Assembly (NCBI GenBank): GCA_964440935.1 | Contig: CAYTTY010000041.1 | Coordinates: 1-36,017, forward strand | Direction: 5' to 3' | DNA: 36,017 nucleotides | Source of the DNA: WJJR01 sp964440935 | Lineage (GTDB): Bacteria > Zixibacteria > MSB-5A5 > WJJR01 | Shown here: one piece after another, positions 23,044-32,508 of the stretch | Position numbering within the stretch: the stretch's first letter is position 1 | How the letters are laid out: each line of letters begins with the position of its first letter | Program-made: the position numbers and the translations under genes | Notes under the pieces: model-generated | Database searches by the model: none | What the model saw: the letters and a program-made list of their open reading frames with translations, nothing else | What the model was told of the DNA's origin: nothing

Positions 23044-24002
23044 ATCAGCACCCGTTCGTATCGAAACACCGTCGCGTCGTCGTCTATCTCAGACCAGCCT
23101 GTCGACGGCACCAGTACTCGTCCGATCGCCAGCGCGCGGCCGGCGGGGTCTGACACCACGGTAATATCATTCTCCGTGAAGTCACATTCAAAGTTGTTCA
23201 CATATCGCCGTCGTAAGGGCTGGCCTCGTGCGACGACACTTTCACAATCATCGATCAATACGAGTCGAGGAAACGTGAGTACTTCGTTGATGGAATGCAG
23301 GGCGGGAGACTGTTCCAGAGTCTCCATTGTTTCCGCATCCCCAACAGTCCACTGACCGATGGCCTCACGCCTCAGAGTAGTCAGATATCCGCCGCAATTC
23401 ACCGCACATCCGATTGATTCCGCCAGCGATCGGATATAGGTACCGGATGAGCATTCGACGCGAATCGTCGCATCGGTGGGATTCCAGGAGGTCAACTGAA
23501 TCGAGTGGACGATTACCTCCTGCCTCATCTTGGGCAGATCCCTTCCCGCCCGGGCCAACTCGTATCGGCGTTTCCCCTTCGTTCGCTTCGCCGCATAGGC
23601 GGGTATCACCTGCGTCAGTCGTCCATGATGCGCCGCCACTGCCGCTGCCACTTGTTTTTCCGTGAACGCGGAGGCGTCGCCATCGGACTGGAGTTCCCCC
23701 TCGGCATCACCTGTCGTCGACGTCCACCCCACACGAATGGTCGCTGTGTATGCCTTGGGCAGACCGGTGAGATAGCGTGCGATTTTCGTGGCCCGGCCGA
23801 CCATGATCAACAGCAACCCGGACGCCATTGGATCGAGCGTACCGGCATGGCCGACCCGGCGGGTGTTGAAGCGCCGGCGTACAATATCGACAGCATCATG
23901 GGAGGTGATTCCAGAGGGCTTATCCAGCAGCAGGACTCCGGAGACAGAGTCCGCACTTTCAGCGTGACGGGACACGGCGGGATCTTCGGCCACAGCGGTC
24001 AT
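23040..24002 (-). CDS. truB: tRNA pseudouridine-55 synthase
   Basis: Isomerises U55 in the T-loop of tRNAs. 320 residues from ATG 24002. The catalytic block GVLLLDKPSGITSHDAVDIV and RVGHAGTLDPMASGLLLIMVG (catalytic Asp in GTLDP) is followed by the KTYTATIRVGWTSTTGD-type segment (here AYTATIRVGWTSTTGD), RYELARAG and CSSGTYIRSLAESIG. A C-terminal extension reads like a degenerate PUA region. A TTG start at 24059 would extend the protein by 19 residues and overlap the DHH gene by 44 bases; I prefer the ATG, which begins 13 bases after that gene ends. Overlaps ribF by four bases. Confidence 0.95.
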   Translation of the reverse strand: MTAVAEDPAVSRHAESADSVSGVLLLDKPSGITSHDAVDIVRRRFNTRRVGHAGTLDPMASGLLLIMVGRATKIARYLTGLPKAYTATIRVGWTSTTGDAEGELQSDGDASAFTEKQVAAAVAAHHGRLTQVIPAYAAKRTKGKRRYELARAGRDLPKMRQEVIVHSIQLTSWNPTDATIRVECSSGTYIRSLAESIGCAVNCGGYLTTLRREAIGQWTVGDAETMETLEQSPALHSINEVLTFPRLVLIDDCESVVARGQPLRRRYVNNFECDFTENDITVVSDPAGRALAIGRVLVPSTGWSEIDDDATVFRYERVLM

Positions 24003-24015
24003 GCGCACACTCGCA

Positions 24016-25017
24016 TCAGCAAGCGACGACCTTCTTCTTCCGGGACTTGATCTGCCCAATCGCCTTGGCCAAAACTCTCACGGCGTGATCAAGGGGAGCA
24101 TCGACGACGCAGCCCGACGCATTTTGATGACCGCCGCCACCGAACTGACGGGCGATTTCGGCCACGTTGATCGAATCAGTGGACCGCAAACTCACTTTCG
24201 TCTTATTATCGGCGATTTCTTTCAACAGCGCGCCCACTCGCACACCGCGCAAATACAGGGTGTAATCGACCAGACCTTCGAGTTCACGTAATGGCACACC
24301 GTATCGCCGCCGGGTCTTCTCGTCCAACGTCAGGAAACACACTTTGCCACCCGATCGCATTTGCGCGTTGCCCAAGACGTGTTGCATGAGGCGGAACTGC
24401 TGGGTCGGGTAAGAGTAATAGATCTCATCGGTGAGCTGCGTCAGATTGGCACCATGCCGAACCAGATCGGCCGTCATTTCAAGCGTGCGCGCGGTGGTGC
24501 TGCGATAATGGAACCGTCCGGTGTCGGTCAGAATGGCGGCCGCCAACTGCTGGGCGATGCAATCATTCATCTTCACGCCCAGATGGCGCAGCATGTCGTA
24601 CACCATCTCACCGCACGCTGCAGCCGTCTTATCCAACACGTTGATCGTTCCGAAACGCGAGTTGTGTTCGTGATGATCGATGTTGACGATCGGGACCCCG
24701 TCGTCGATCAGTGACTGCACAGCTCCGATGCGATCCAGGTTTGAGCACTCAAAAACGATCACTGCATCCCACGGACCGGCCTTCTTCATTTTGGTCGGCG
24801 GCTGAATGATATTCCCGGGATCGAGACAGCGATACTTGCGCGGCAGAGTACCGTGATTAACGATGTCGGCTTTCTTCCGCCGCTGCTTCGTCCAATACTC
24901 ATAGAACGCCATCTGGCACCCGATCGAATCTCCGTCGGGATCCTTGTGCGCCGTGATCAACAGCCGTTTGCACTTACTGATCGTCTTGTCAATTCGCTTG
25001 GCTTCAGCTTTGGTCAT
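24016..25017 (-). CDS. nrnA: DHH-family phosphoesterase (NrnA-like oligoribonuclease / pAp phosphatase)
   Basis: Manganese-dependent DHH phosphoesterase of 333 residues that in relatives degrades nanoRNA and pAp. The DHH domain shows TAHKDPDGDSIGCQMAFYEY, FECSNLDRIGA and the signature VNIDHHEHNSRFG. The DHHA1 domain ends FGGGGHQNASGCVV. It sits between rbfA and truB, the usual place for nrnA-like genes in many phyla. ATG 25017 (MTKAEAKRIDK) has AGGA five bases upstream and overlaps the end of rbfA by 14 bases; a TTG at 25038 is less likely. The family call is firm; the exact substrate is assumed from context. Confidence 0.92.
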   Translation of the reverse strand: MTKAEAKRIDKTISKCKRLLITAHKDPDGDSIGCQMAFYEYWTKQRRKKADIVNHGTLPRKYRCLDPGNIIQPPTKMKKAGPWDAVIVFECSNLDRIGAVQSLIDDGVPIVNIDHHEHNSRFGTINVLDKTAAACGEMVYDMLRHLGVKMNDCIAQQLAAAILTDTGRFHYRSTTARTLEMTADLVRHGANLTQLTDEIYYSYPTQQFRLMQHVLGNAQMRSGGKVCFLTLDEKTRRRYGVPLRELEGLVDYTLYLRGVRVGALLKEIADNKTKVSLRSTDSINVAEIARQFGGGGHQNASGCVVDAPLDHAVRVLAKAIGQIKSRKKKVVAC

Positions 25018-25372
25018 TATCGTCCTGTTCGCGCGCAATCTTGTCGAATAGCTCTTCCAAATGTGCCCCTTCGGCGATCGATTTGTCGAATACGAACTTC
25101 AAATGCGGAATTTGCCGGAGGCGCAACTCGTCACCGATGCGTTTCTGCACAAAACCAGCGATGCGCTTGAGAATGTCCGCGCACTGTTGCCGTTCCTCCT
25201 CATTGCCCAACACCGAGTAATGAACGGTCGCCTCACTCAGATCGCGGTTCGCCTCGGCTCTCGTAATGGTGATCGAAGAAAGATCGTAGTCCTTGATTTC
25301 ACGTTGGATCACTTCAGCCACAATCTTCTTGATCTCTTCACTCACCCGCTGTGATCGTTCGAACCGTCGCAC
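25004..25372 (-). CDS. rbfA: Ribosome-binding factor A
   Basis: 30S maturation and cold-adaptation factor, 122 residues, KH-like fold: RRFERSQRVSEEIKKIVAEV at the N-terminus, then ITITRAEANRDLSEATVHYS, with RIGDELRLRQIPHLKFVFDK and a C-terminal LEELFDKIAREQ helix. The GTG start is used. Its 3' end overlaps the DHH gene by 14 bases. The 133-bp gap upstream (25373-25505) holds nothing I recognise. Confidence 0.96.
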   Translation of the reverse strand: MRRFERSQRVSEEIKKIVAEVIQREIKDYDLSSITITRAEANRDLSEATVHYSVLGNEEERQQCADILKRIAGFVQKRIGDELRLRQIPHLKFVFDKSIAEGAHLEELFDKIAREQDDNDQS

Positions 25373-25505
25373 TGCCCCACCGATCTCCCGCTTCGGGGAC
25401 TGCCAAGACCAACACGTGTGAGGATCTCAGCGATTACTCGTGTACGTATTGAACCCCATGACCGTTGACACTGAATGCCCCCTGAGAAGAGCCCCATGAC
25501 GAGGG

Positions 25506-25781
25506 TCAAATTTCAATCTCGCTATCGACCAGATTCATTTCCCCCGGTCGATCCGCCTCATTCACCACTTGCGTGATCACGCGATGCAGATGAGCACGCT
25601 CATTCGCCACCGCGGCCACCTCAAGAATGGCCGTATGCCACTCATCCTGGGCATCGATTTCGGCGACAGCCACATTGTACGTCTTACGCACACGCTCCAT
25701 GTAGCGCCGCAACACGCTCCGCTTTTCTTTGAGACTGCGACAGGCGGGTAGACGCAACTCGAGGCGGACACTCCCAATCAT
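25506..25781 (-). CDS. DUF503 / YlxP-like protein
   Basis: 91-residue protein of the DUF503 family: MIGSVRLELRLPACRSLKEK followed by RSVLRRYMERVRKTYNVAVAEID, then a beta strand TAILEVAAVANERAHLHRVI. The family has a small alpha-beta fold and sits between infB and rbfA in many bacteria, as here, suggesting a role tied to ribosome assembly; the biochemical function is not established. Spaced 50 bp after infB. Confidence 0.92.
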   Translation of the reverse strand: MIGSVRLELRLPACRSLKEKRSVLRRYMERVRKTYNVAVAEIDAQDEWHTAILEVAAVANERAHLHRVITQVVNEADRPGEMNLVDSEIEI

Positions 25782-25831
25782 GGGATCATTGAGTCCATCG
25801 TATGGTGTGAGGATCCCCCCCGACAGATCAC

Positions 25832-28459
25832 CTACACCAGCTTGCGTTCGTGCTGCACGACGCGATACATCTCGAGGACGTCGCCCACTTTAAGATCATT
25901 GAAGTTCTCGACTTTGATACCACACTCGAGCCCGGCGATGACTTCCTTCGCCTCGTCGGTGAATCGACGCAATGTCTGAACCTTGCCGTTGTATATCACA
26001 GTACCGTCGCGCACCACGCGCACGCGTGCGTTGGCACGGGCCGCGCCCTCGGTCACTTCGCACCCGGCCACCGTGCCGATACGCGAAATCTTGAAGATGT
26101 CCTTTACTTCCGCGGAACCGACGGGTTCTTCCACCTCTTCCGGCGCCAGCATGCCCTCGAGCGCCTTGCGGATGTCGTCCTGGACTTCATAAATGACATC
26201 GTACAAACGGATATCGACCCCCTCGCTGGCGGCCAATTCGCGCGCTCGGGTATCGGGACGTACGTGGAAACCAACGATGACGGCCTCGGATGCCGTTGCC
26301 AGCAACACGTCCGATTCGCTGATGGCGCCGACGCCACGGCGGATGATATTCACCTGGACTTCATCTGAACCGATCTTGCCAAGCGCATCGGCCAGTACCT
26401 CGACCGATCCATCCACATCACCTTTCAGGATCAATTTCAGATCCTTGGTCTCCCCTTCCTGAATGCGCTCATAGACATTTTCCAACGATGTCTTGCTGAT
26501 GCGATGGAACGTTTGCTCGCGTTTGACGCGTTCACGCATCTGCGACACGTTGCGTGCCACCGATTCGTCTTCGCACACGACGAACGTATCGCCCGCCTGC
26601 GGAACGCCACCGCTGCCCGTCACCTGAACCGGCGAGCCCGGCCCCGCTGTCTCGATGGCTTTGCCGCGCTCGTCAACCATGGTACGAACACGACCGGAAT
26701 GCGCACCGGTAACGAAGTAATCTCCGACTTGGAGAGCGCCGTTCTGAATCAACACGGTGGCCACTGCGCCGCGGCCCTTGTCGAGCAGCGATTCGATAAT
26801 CACACCGCGTGCACGGCGATCCGGATTGGCTTTCAATTCGAGTATTTCGGATTGTAGCAAGACCATTTCAAGGAGCTTCTCGAGTCCTTCACCGGTCTTC
26901 GCCGAAACCGGAACCATAATCGTCTTGCCGCCCCAGTCTTCGGGCGTCAGACCACGTTCCGCCAATTGTGATTTTACCTTTTCGATATCGGCACCGGGCT
27001 TGTCAATCTTATTGATCGCCACAATGATCGGCACTCCGGCGGCCTGGGCGTGGTCGATCGCCTCGACGGTCTGCGGCATGACCGCATCATCCGCCGCCAC
27101 CACCAGAATCACGATGTCGGTACTTTGCGCACCGCGCGCACGCATCGCCGTAAAGGCGGCGTGACCGGGAGTATCCAGGAAGGTAATTCGCCCACCACTG
27201 CCCGCCATTTCGACCGAGTAGGCCCCGATGTGCTGCGTGATCCCGCCGGACTCACCGGCGATAATGTTCGATTCACGAATATGATCGAGCAGCGACGTCT
27301 TTCCGTGGTCGACGTGGCCCATGATCGTAACAACCGGTGGACGCGGCTGGAGATCTTCTTCGTCGTCTTGCTCTTCCTCACCGATTTCTTCCGAACCGAT
27401 TTCCTGCACGACCTCAATGTTGTAGTCGAACTCGAGTGCAATCGTCTCAATGGTATCGAGATCAAGGCGCTGATTGACCGTGGCCAGCATTCCCAATTCG
27501 AGACACTTCGCCACCACTTCGGTCGGACTGACGCCCATCTTGGAGGCCAGTTCCGAAATCGACATGAACTCGTTGACTTCAATCGAACGGGTTGGCTCCT
27601 GGAAATCGACCGCATCGCCTTCTTCTTTGCGCCGACGCTTGCGCGATTTTGACTTGGTACCGAGCTGTGCAATCGTCCGACGGAAACTCGCTGCGACCTC
27701 TTGCTGATCGACGCGCTGACGTTTCTTCTTCGGCCCGCGTTTCCGACGACGGCGTGGGGGTGCCCCACCAACTACCGGTTGTGTGGCCGGACGCGATGGC
27801 GGAGCTCCGGGTCGGCCCGGCACGCTGGCCGGCCGACTGGGCCGCTGCGTCGACGGTGTCTGGGCAGCGGGCCTACTCGGACGGGCCGGTCGGGTTGGCG
27901 GCGGCGGAGTCGGTGCGCCGGCGGGACGACCGGGAATACTCTTCGGCGGTGCAGGTCTCGGAGGCGGCGGTGTGGGTGACTCAGCGGCTGGCTTGAGTGT
28001 TTTGCGCTCCGGCGGCTTGGGCGCTTCTTCGGCCGGCGGGGTCGGCTTGGGCTGCGTCTGCGGCTTCGGCTTCGTCTTGGGCTTATCCTCAACAGTCGGA
28101 GCGGCGGTAACGCCCTTGGCGGCCGCTTTCTCTTCGTCTTCCCTGGCCTTGCGCTCTTCTTCCTTGCGGCGTTCTTCTTCCTCCTGACGCGCCTGTTCGT
28201 CTTCCTGTTTTTTGCGCAACTCGGCCGCCTTGCGCGCCCGCTGTTTGCGCTCGCGCGTCTTCTTCTCGCGACTGGCAATCTCTGCCTTCAGGGCTTCCTT
28301 TTGTCGCGAGAATTCCGATTCGACCGCTTCCAAAATCTCGTCGGTCGCCACCGCCATATGACTGCGCACATCAAAACCAAGACGCGTGATCATCGACATC
28401 AAAGCGTCCGCCGACAGATTATGATCTCGTGCTACTTCGTAAAGCCGCTTATTTGCCAT
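25832..28459 (-). CDS. infB: Translation initiation factor IF-2
   Basis: GTPase that brings fMet-tRNA to the 30S subunit. 875 residues: N-terminal IF2_N domain (1-50, KRLYEVARDHNLSADALMSM), a charged coiled-coil-like Lys/Glu/Arg stretch (about 52-115), a long Pro-rich low-complexity linker (about 120-235), a basic patch (236-280), a second IF2_N module (about 295-350), the G domain with G1 GHVDHGKT (381-388), DTPGH (429-433) and NKID (483-486), then domains II-IV. Core sequence and length are typical. The acidic GEEEQDDEEDL segment just before the G domain is notable. It lies 48 bp after nusA; the usual ylxR and L7Ae-like genes are absent between them. Confidence 0.97.
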   Translation of the reverse strand: MANKRLYEVARDHNLSADALMSMITRLGFDVRSHMAVATDEILEAVESEFSRQKEALKAEIASREKKTRERKQRARKAAELRKKQEDEQARQEEEERRKEEERKAREDEEKAAAKGVTAAPTVEDKPKTKPKPQTQPKPTPPAEEAPKPPERKTLKPAAESPTPPPPRPAPPKSIPGRPAGAPTPPPPTRPARPSRPAAQTPSTQRPSRPASVPGRPGAPPSRPATQPVVGGAPPRRRRKRGPKKKRQRVDQQEVAASFRRTIAQLGTKSKSRKRRRKEEGDAVDFQEPTRSIEVNEFMSISELASKMGVSPTEVVAKCLELGMLATVNQRLDLDTIETIALEFDYNIEVVQEIGSEEIGEEEQDDEEDLQPRPPVVTIMGHVDHGKTSLLDHIRESNIIAGESGGITQHIGAYSVEMAGSGGRITFLDTPGHAAFTAMRARGAQSTDIVILVVAADDAVMPQTVEAIDHAQAAGVPIIVAINKIDKPGADIEKVKSQLAERGLTPEDWGGKTIMVPVSAKTGEGLEKLLEMVLLQSEILELKANPDRRARGVIIESLLDKGRGAVATVLIQNGALQVGDYFVTGAHSGRVRTMVDERGKAIETAGPGSPVQVTGSGGVPQAGDTFVVCEDESVARNVSQMRERVKREQTFHRISKTSLENVYERIQEGETKDLKLILKGDVDGSVEVLADALGKIGSDEVQVNIIRRGVGAISESDVLLATASEAVIVGFHVRPDTRARELAASEGVDIRLYDVIYEVQDDIRKALEGMLAPEEVEEPVGSAEVKDIFKISRIGTVAGCEVTEGAARANARVRVVRDGTVIYNGKVQTLRRFTDEAKEVIAGLECGIKVENFNDLKVGDVLEMYRVVQHERKLV

Positions 28460-28507
28460 ACATCCTCATTCAGTCAGTGATACTGCTTCCCGCTTCCGGC
28501 ATCATTA

Positions 28508-29926
28508 TTACAGCGCTTGCGGACTACTCTCCGACTTATCTTCCTCTGATTCATCATCCGTCGTGTTGTCTGCCTCTTCTGATTCGCTCTCGGACGATTC
28601 GTCATCCCTGAACAGGTCATTCGCCGTTAGTGGCGCGGGTGGTTTCTCCTCTTCCAACGGACCAAAGTCGAGATTCTTCGACACCCACTCTTGCGCCGAT
28701 TCGATCAACTTGGCCGCCGTCTTCGGACCAAGCCCTTCGACGTCTGTCAACTCCTCTTCCGTCTTTGACGCAAGATCCTCAATCGCCGTAATACCCGCCG
28801 CTTCCAACTTCTCCTGCGTCGTTTCACCGATGCCCGGCAACTCGCTCAGACTCGTGGCTGTGGCCGCGGCGCGGGTCCGTTCATTGAGATACTGCGATTC
28901 GGACCGAATGGTGATCTTCCAGCCGGTCAACTTCGCGGCGAGGCGCGCGTTCTGACCGTTGCGTCCAATCGCCAATGACAGTTTTTCGTCGTCGACAATG
29001 ACCGTCATCTCGTGATCGTCTTCGTTGGTGCGCACCTGTACAACCCGTGCCGGAGCCAGCGCTCGCTGCACGAAGATCTCCGGATCGGAATCCCACTGGA
29101 CGATATCAATCCGTTCATTGGCCAATTCACGGACGATCGACTGAACGCGAACACCCTTCACACCCACACAAGCACCCACCGGGTCAACGCGATCATCAAT
29201 CGAGGCCACCGCGACTTTGGAACGCTCGCCCGGCTCCCTCGCCACCTGTTTGATTTCAACAATGCGCTCGAAGATTTCCGGCACTTCGAGTTCGAACAGC
29301 TTCATCAGCAGTTGCGGATGCGCACGCGACAGGACAATCTGCGGCCCCTTGAGATTCGGTTGCACATCCGAGATGATCGCACGGATGCGATCCCCTTGAC
29401 GGAACCGTTCGCGCGGAATTTGTTCCTTATGCGGCACCACCGCTTCGGCGCCACTCATATTAACAATGATTGTGCCTTTATCGATATGCTGCACCACACC
29501 CGTGACCACTTCACCGACACGGTCCTTGTATTCGTTGTAGACCTGCTCGCGTTCTTTCTCACGGATGCGCTGAATCAGAATCTGCTTGGTCGCGGCGATG
29601 GCATTGCGGCCGAATGTTTCGAGCGGCAACTCGATTTCCATTTCATCGCCGATTTCCGATTCCTCGTCGATTTCCTGCGCGTCGATCAACGAAATCTCAT
29701 GCAGCGGGTCTTGGACAAACCCGACGACGGTTTTGGTGGCCACGATGTACACGTCCCCGTCCCGCAGATCGACGTTGGCGCGAATGTTGTCAACCTCCGG
29801 CCCGTACTTCTTCCGCGCCGCGGTCATCAACCCCTCTTTGATCGTCTCGAGTACATACTCGGGATCGAGGTTCTTGGTCTTCGTGATCTGGTGGACCACT
29901 TCCATAATGTCGAATTCGTAAGCCAT
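28508..29926 (-). CDS. nusA: Transcription termination/antitermination factor NusA
   Basis: RNA polymerase-associated factor, 472 residues. N-terminal domain about 1-125 (LDPEYVLETIKEGLMTAARK), S1 domain about 134-200 (DRVGEVVTGVVQHIDKGTII), two KH domains about 230-345 (GVKGVRVQSIVRELANERID, IGRNGQNARLAAKLTGWKI). A helix-hairpin-helix pair follows at about 355-425 (LPGIGETTQEKLEAAGI, VEGLGPKTAAKLIES). It ends in a very acidic tail (from about 435, rich in Asp, Glu and Ser). The tail plus HhH pair resembles extended NusA forms of Proteobacteria and FCB bacteria. Downstream of rimP and upstream of infB in the standard order. Confidence 0.97.
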   Translation of the reverse strand: MAYEFDIMEVVHQITKTKNLDPEYVLETIKEGLMTAARKKYGPEVDNIRANVDLRDGDVYIVATKTVVGFVQDPLHEISLIDAQEIDEESEIGDEMEIELPLETFGRNAIAATKQILIQRIREKEREQVYNEYKDRVGEVVTGVVQHIDKGTIIVNMSGAEAVVPHKEQIPRERFRQGDRIRAIISDVQPNLKGPQIVLSRAHPQLLMKLFELEVPEIFERIVEIKQVAREPGERSKVAVASIDDRVDPVGACVGVKGVRVQSIVRELANERIDIVQWDSDPEIFVQRALAPARVVQVRTNEDDHEMTVIVDDEKLSLAIGRNGQNARLAAKLTGWKITIRSESQYLNERTRAAATATSLSELPGIGETTQEKLEAAGITAIEDLASKTEEELTDVEGLGPKTAAKLIESAQEWVSKNLDFGPLEEEKPPAPLTANDLFRDDESSESESEEADNTTDDESEEDKSESSPQAL

Positions 29927-30012
29927 ATTCAGTTGTCCCGCCGTTGTCGTAACGGCTTGTGGCGATCATGCGCAATCGCCACGGTGTATTAAGTTGTGAT
30001 TGTGAAGGAGCC

Positions 30013-30462
30013 CTAAACGACGAGCTTGCCTTCGGTTATTCGATTCAAGGGGATCGGCGTCTCACCGACGACGACATGATCGTCGGTGACATCACCGATG
30101 ACACCCTCGATGGTTTCTTCCTGTTCGGCGTCGCCGGCCACTCGGACCGCAACGTCGCGTCCGACTTTACGGCGAAAATCAGCCGCGGTTTTGAGTGGAC
30201 GGTCAATCCCCGGCGATGACACTTCCAGTGTGTAACGGCCGCTCAGCAGGTCGCTCATATCCAAATCCGCCGACATGCGCCGCGAGACCTCCGCGCATTC
30301 ATCGATGGTAACGCCGCCGACTTTGTCCACGATCACCCGCACGATCTGCCGCCGTCCGGCCCGGATGTGTTTCAGTTCCACGAGTTCCACACCCCGGCTG
30401 TGAGCCGCCGCTTCACCAATACTCTGTAACCGGGCCTCAACGTCCACGTTGACGCCACTCAT
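30013..30462 (-). CDS. rimP: Ribosome maturation factor RimP
   Basis: 30S assembly factor of 149 residues. The N-terminal domain shows GVELVELKHIRAGRRQIVRV, IDKVGGVTIDECAEVSRRM and the strongly conserved SGRYTLEVSSPGIDRPLK. A C-terminal SH3-like domain follows (GRDVAVRVAG, EETIEGVIGDV). ATG 30462 has AGG eight bases upstream. First gene of the nusA-infB part of the operon, 86 bp before nusA. Confidence 0.95.
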   Translation of the reverse strand: MSGVNVDVEARLQSIGEAAAHSRGVELVELKHIRAGRRQIVRVIVDKVGGVTIDECAEVSRRMSADLDMSDLLSGRYTLEVSSPGIDRPLKTAADFRRKVGRDVAVRVAGDAEQEETIEGVIGDVTDDHVVVGETPIPLNRITEGKLVV

Positions 30463-30768
30463 AATAACTACCTGCCCTTCGAGTTACGCCTCAAATGAGC
30501 AAGGAGTGGGACCGACCCACTCCCAAACTGAGTATTCTATTGAACCCGAGACTGATACGCAAGAATAAAGATCGATGTTCCCGAAGAGGAATCGTCGGAG
30601 CACCCCACAGGGCCGAGACCTTCAGTATGAGCGGGCCGAATGCCAGCTCGGCGCCCCCTCACCCTAACTTTCTCCCGGCAAACGCCACTCGCTGTCATTC
30701 CCGTCCGCCGCGGCCGACGGGAATGACAGCACAGTAAGATGTCGTCGCTTAATACGTTACGACAACAA
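30463..30768. other. Gap between proS and rimP with two hairpins
   Basis: No gene. On the minus strand, after proS, come a perfect 15-bp palindrome GCTGTCATTCCCGTC (30691-30705 with 30716-30730), a partial copy of the CCCCCTCACCC repeat (30654-30676), and an 8-bp hairpin GGAGTGGG (30503-30510 with 30516-30523) 41 bases before rimP. Neither hairpin has a proper T-run, so proS read-through into rimP is possible. The rimP promoter, if any, should be here. Confidence 0.6.
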
Positions 30769-32508
30769 TCAGGAAACCTGGAGACTCCCCAGCTCCCCCT
30801 TCACCCGCTCTGCCATCGTCACCACAAACGCATCAGCCGCAATTGCTTCCGACTCCTCCTGGCCGCGTCGCTTGACCTCCCAGGCCCGATCCTTGAGGCC
30901 ACGGGAGCCGACGGTCACTCGCCACGGCACCCCGATCAGGTCGGCATCGGCGAATTTGACCCCGGCACGCTCCCCACGGTCATCGTAGAGGACCTCCAGA
31001 CCGGCTGCCCGCATCTCGGTGTAGAGCCGCTCGGCGGTCGCCACCAGCTCCTCATCTTTCATGTTCACACAAACCAGGTGGACATGGAACGGGGCAATCG
31101 GCAGTGGCCAGATGATGCCATCGTCGTCATGACCGCGCTCCACAGCCGCCTGAGCGGTGCGCGTGATGCCGATCCCGTACGAGCCCATCACCAGCGGCCG
31201 CTCCTTACCGTCTTCATCGAGGACGACCGCATTGAGCGACATCGAGTACTTCGTGCCGAGCTTGAACGTGTTGCCAACCTCGATTCCCTTGCGAGCGATC
31301 AACTTGTCTTTCTGGCACCGGGGACAGACCTCACCCGATTCCGAAAGGCGCAACGTCGCCCACTCATCGACGCGAAAATCGGTGAGATTGACATCGATGA
31401 AGTGCGCGTCGTTGGCGTTGGCGCCGACGACGAAGTTGGTCATCTCTTTGATTTCCGGGTCGGCGATGATGCGAACATCGTTGTTCATCCCCACCGGCCC
31501 GGCAAAACCGACCGGTGCGCCGGTGGCCTGCTCGACACCTTTGTCATCGAGCATCTCAACACCAACCACTTTGCAGGCATTGGCCAGTTTGGTATCGTTG
31601 ATCTGACGATCTCCACGAATGAGCGCGGCAACTACCTTCTCACCCGCTCTGTACATCAATGTCTTTACCAACTGCTTCGGCTTGACATCCAAAAATGCAG
31701 TCACCTCTTCGACTGTCTTGTGACCCGGTGTATCGACCTTCTTGTGCGGGCGCGGCTCTTCTTTGACCGGATTTCCACCCATTGGCAGTGATTCGGCGCG
31801 TTCGATATTGGCAGCGTAGTCGCACCCCATGCATGACAGGATCGTCTCCTCACCACCCTCGGTTTCGACAATCACCATGAACTCATGCGCCGACGTGCCG
31901 CCCATCGCGCCGGTATCGGATTCGACTTTGGCCGTGTCCAGCCCGCAGCGCCTGAACGCCACGAAGTAGGCATCGACCATCTTGTTGTAGCTGACATCGA
32001 GACCGTCTTCATCGAGATCAAACGAGTACGCGTCCTTCATGATAAACTCGCGCCCGCGCATCAGCCCGAAACGCGGGCGAATTTCATCACGGAATTTCAC
32101 CTGAATCTGGTAGAGGTTCAGCGGTAGCTTTTTATAGGAACGCAATTCCCCGGCGACCAAATCAGTGACAATCTCCTCATGCGTCGGGCCGAGCAACATG
32201 TCGCGGTCATGACGGTCCCGCAGACGCATCAGTTCGGGACCGATGTCGTAGTACCGTCCGGTCTTCTGCCACACCTCAGCCGGTGCCAGCACCGGCATCG
32301 TGATTTCAAATGCACCGGCGCGATCCATTTCCTCGCGGACAATCTGCTCGACCTTGTGGATCACCCGCTGCATCAACGGCAGGTAGATGTACACTCCTGC
32401 GGTCAGCTTGCGGATATATCCCGCCCGAAGCAGCAGCTTGTGGCTGATCAATTCGGCTTCGGCGGGGTCTTCCCGAAGAGTCGGGATGAATGTCTGGCTC
32501 ATGCGCAT
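30769..32508 (-). CDS. proS: Prolyl-tRNA synthetase (bacterial type)
   Basis: Class II synthetase charging tRNA-Pro, 579 residues, bacterial ProS type with the editing insertion. The catalytic core shows SQTFIPTLREDPAEAELISH, AGYIRKLTAGVYIYLPL, FEITMPVLAPAEVWQKTGR, LGPTHEEIVTDL and FRDEIRPRFGLMRGREFIMK (motif 2). The INS domain lies at about 225-400 (MLDDKGVEQATGAPVGFAGP). Motif 3 is MGSYGIGITRTAQAAVE, followed by the anticodon-binding domain. ATG 32508 has GAGG nine bases upstream. Placement ahead of rimP-nusA recalls the proS-(polC)-rimP order of several phyla. No T-box leader is visible in the 248-bp gap upstream. Confidence 0.97.
   Translation of the reverse strand: MRMSQTFIPTLREDPAEAELISHKLLLRAGYIRKLTAGVYIYLPLMQRVIHKVEQIVREEMDRAGAFEITMPVLAPAEVWQKTGRYYDIGPELMRLRDRHDRDMLLGPTHEEIVTDLVAGELRSYKKLPLNLYQIQVKFRDEIRPRFGLMRGREFIMKDAYSFDLDEDGLDVSYNKMVDAYFVAFRRCGLDTAKVESDTGAMGGTSAHEFMVIVETEGGEETILSCMGCDYAANIERAESLPMGGNPVKEEPRPHKKVDTPGHKTVEEVTAFLDVKPKQLVKTLMYRAGEKVVAALIRGDRQINDTKLANACKVVGVEMLDDKGVEQATGAPVGFAGPVGMNNDVRIIADPEIKEMTNFVVGANANDAHFIDVNLTDFRVDEWATLRLSESGEVCPRCQKDKLIARKGIEVGNTFKLGTKYSMSLNAVVLDEDGKERPLVMGSYGIGITRTAQAAVERGHDDDGIIWPLPIAPFHVHLVCVNMKDEELVATAERLYTEMRAAGLEVLYDDRGERAGVKFADADLIGVPWRVTVGSRGLKDRAWEVKRRGQEESEAIAADAFVVTMAERVKGELGSLQVS

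Noticed and set aside
27109..27771. 220-codon minus-strand frame inside infB
   Set aside because: Out-of-frame shadow of IF-2 with Ser/Arg-rich composition.
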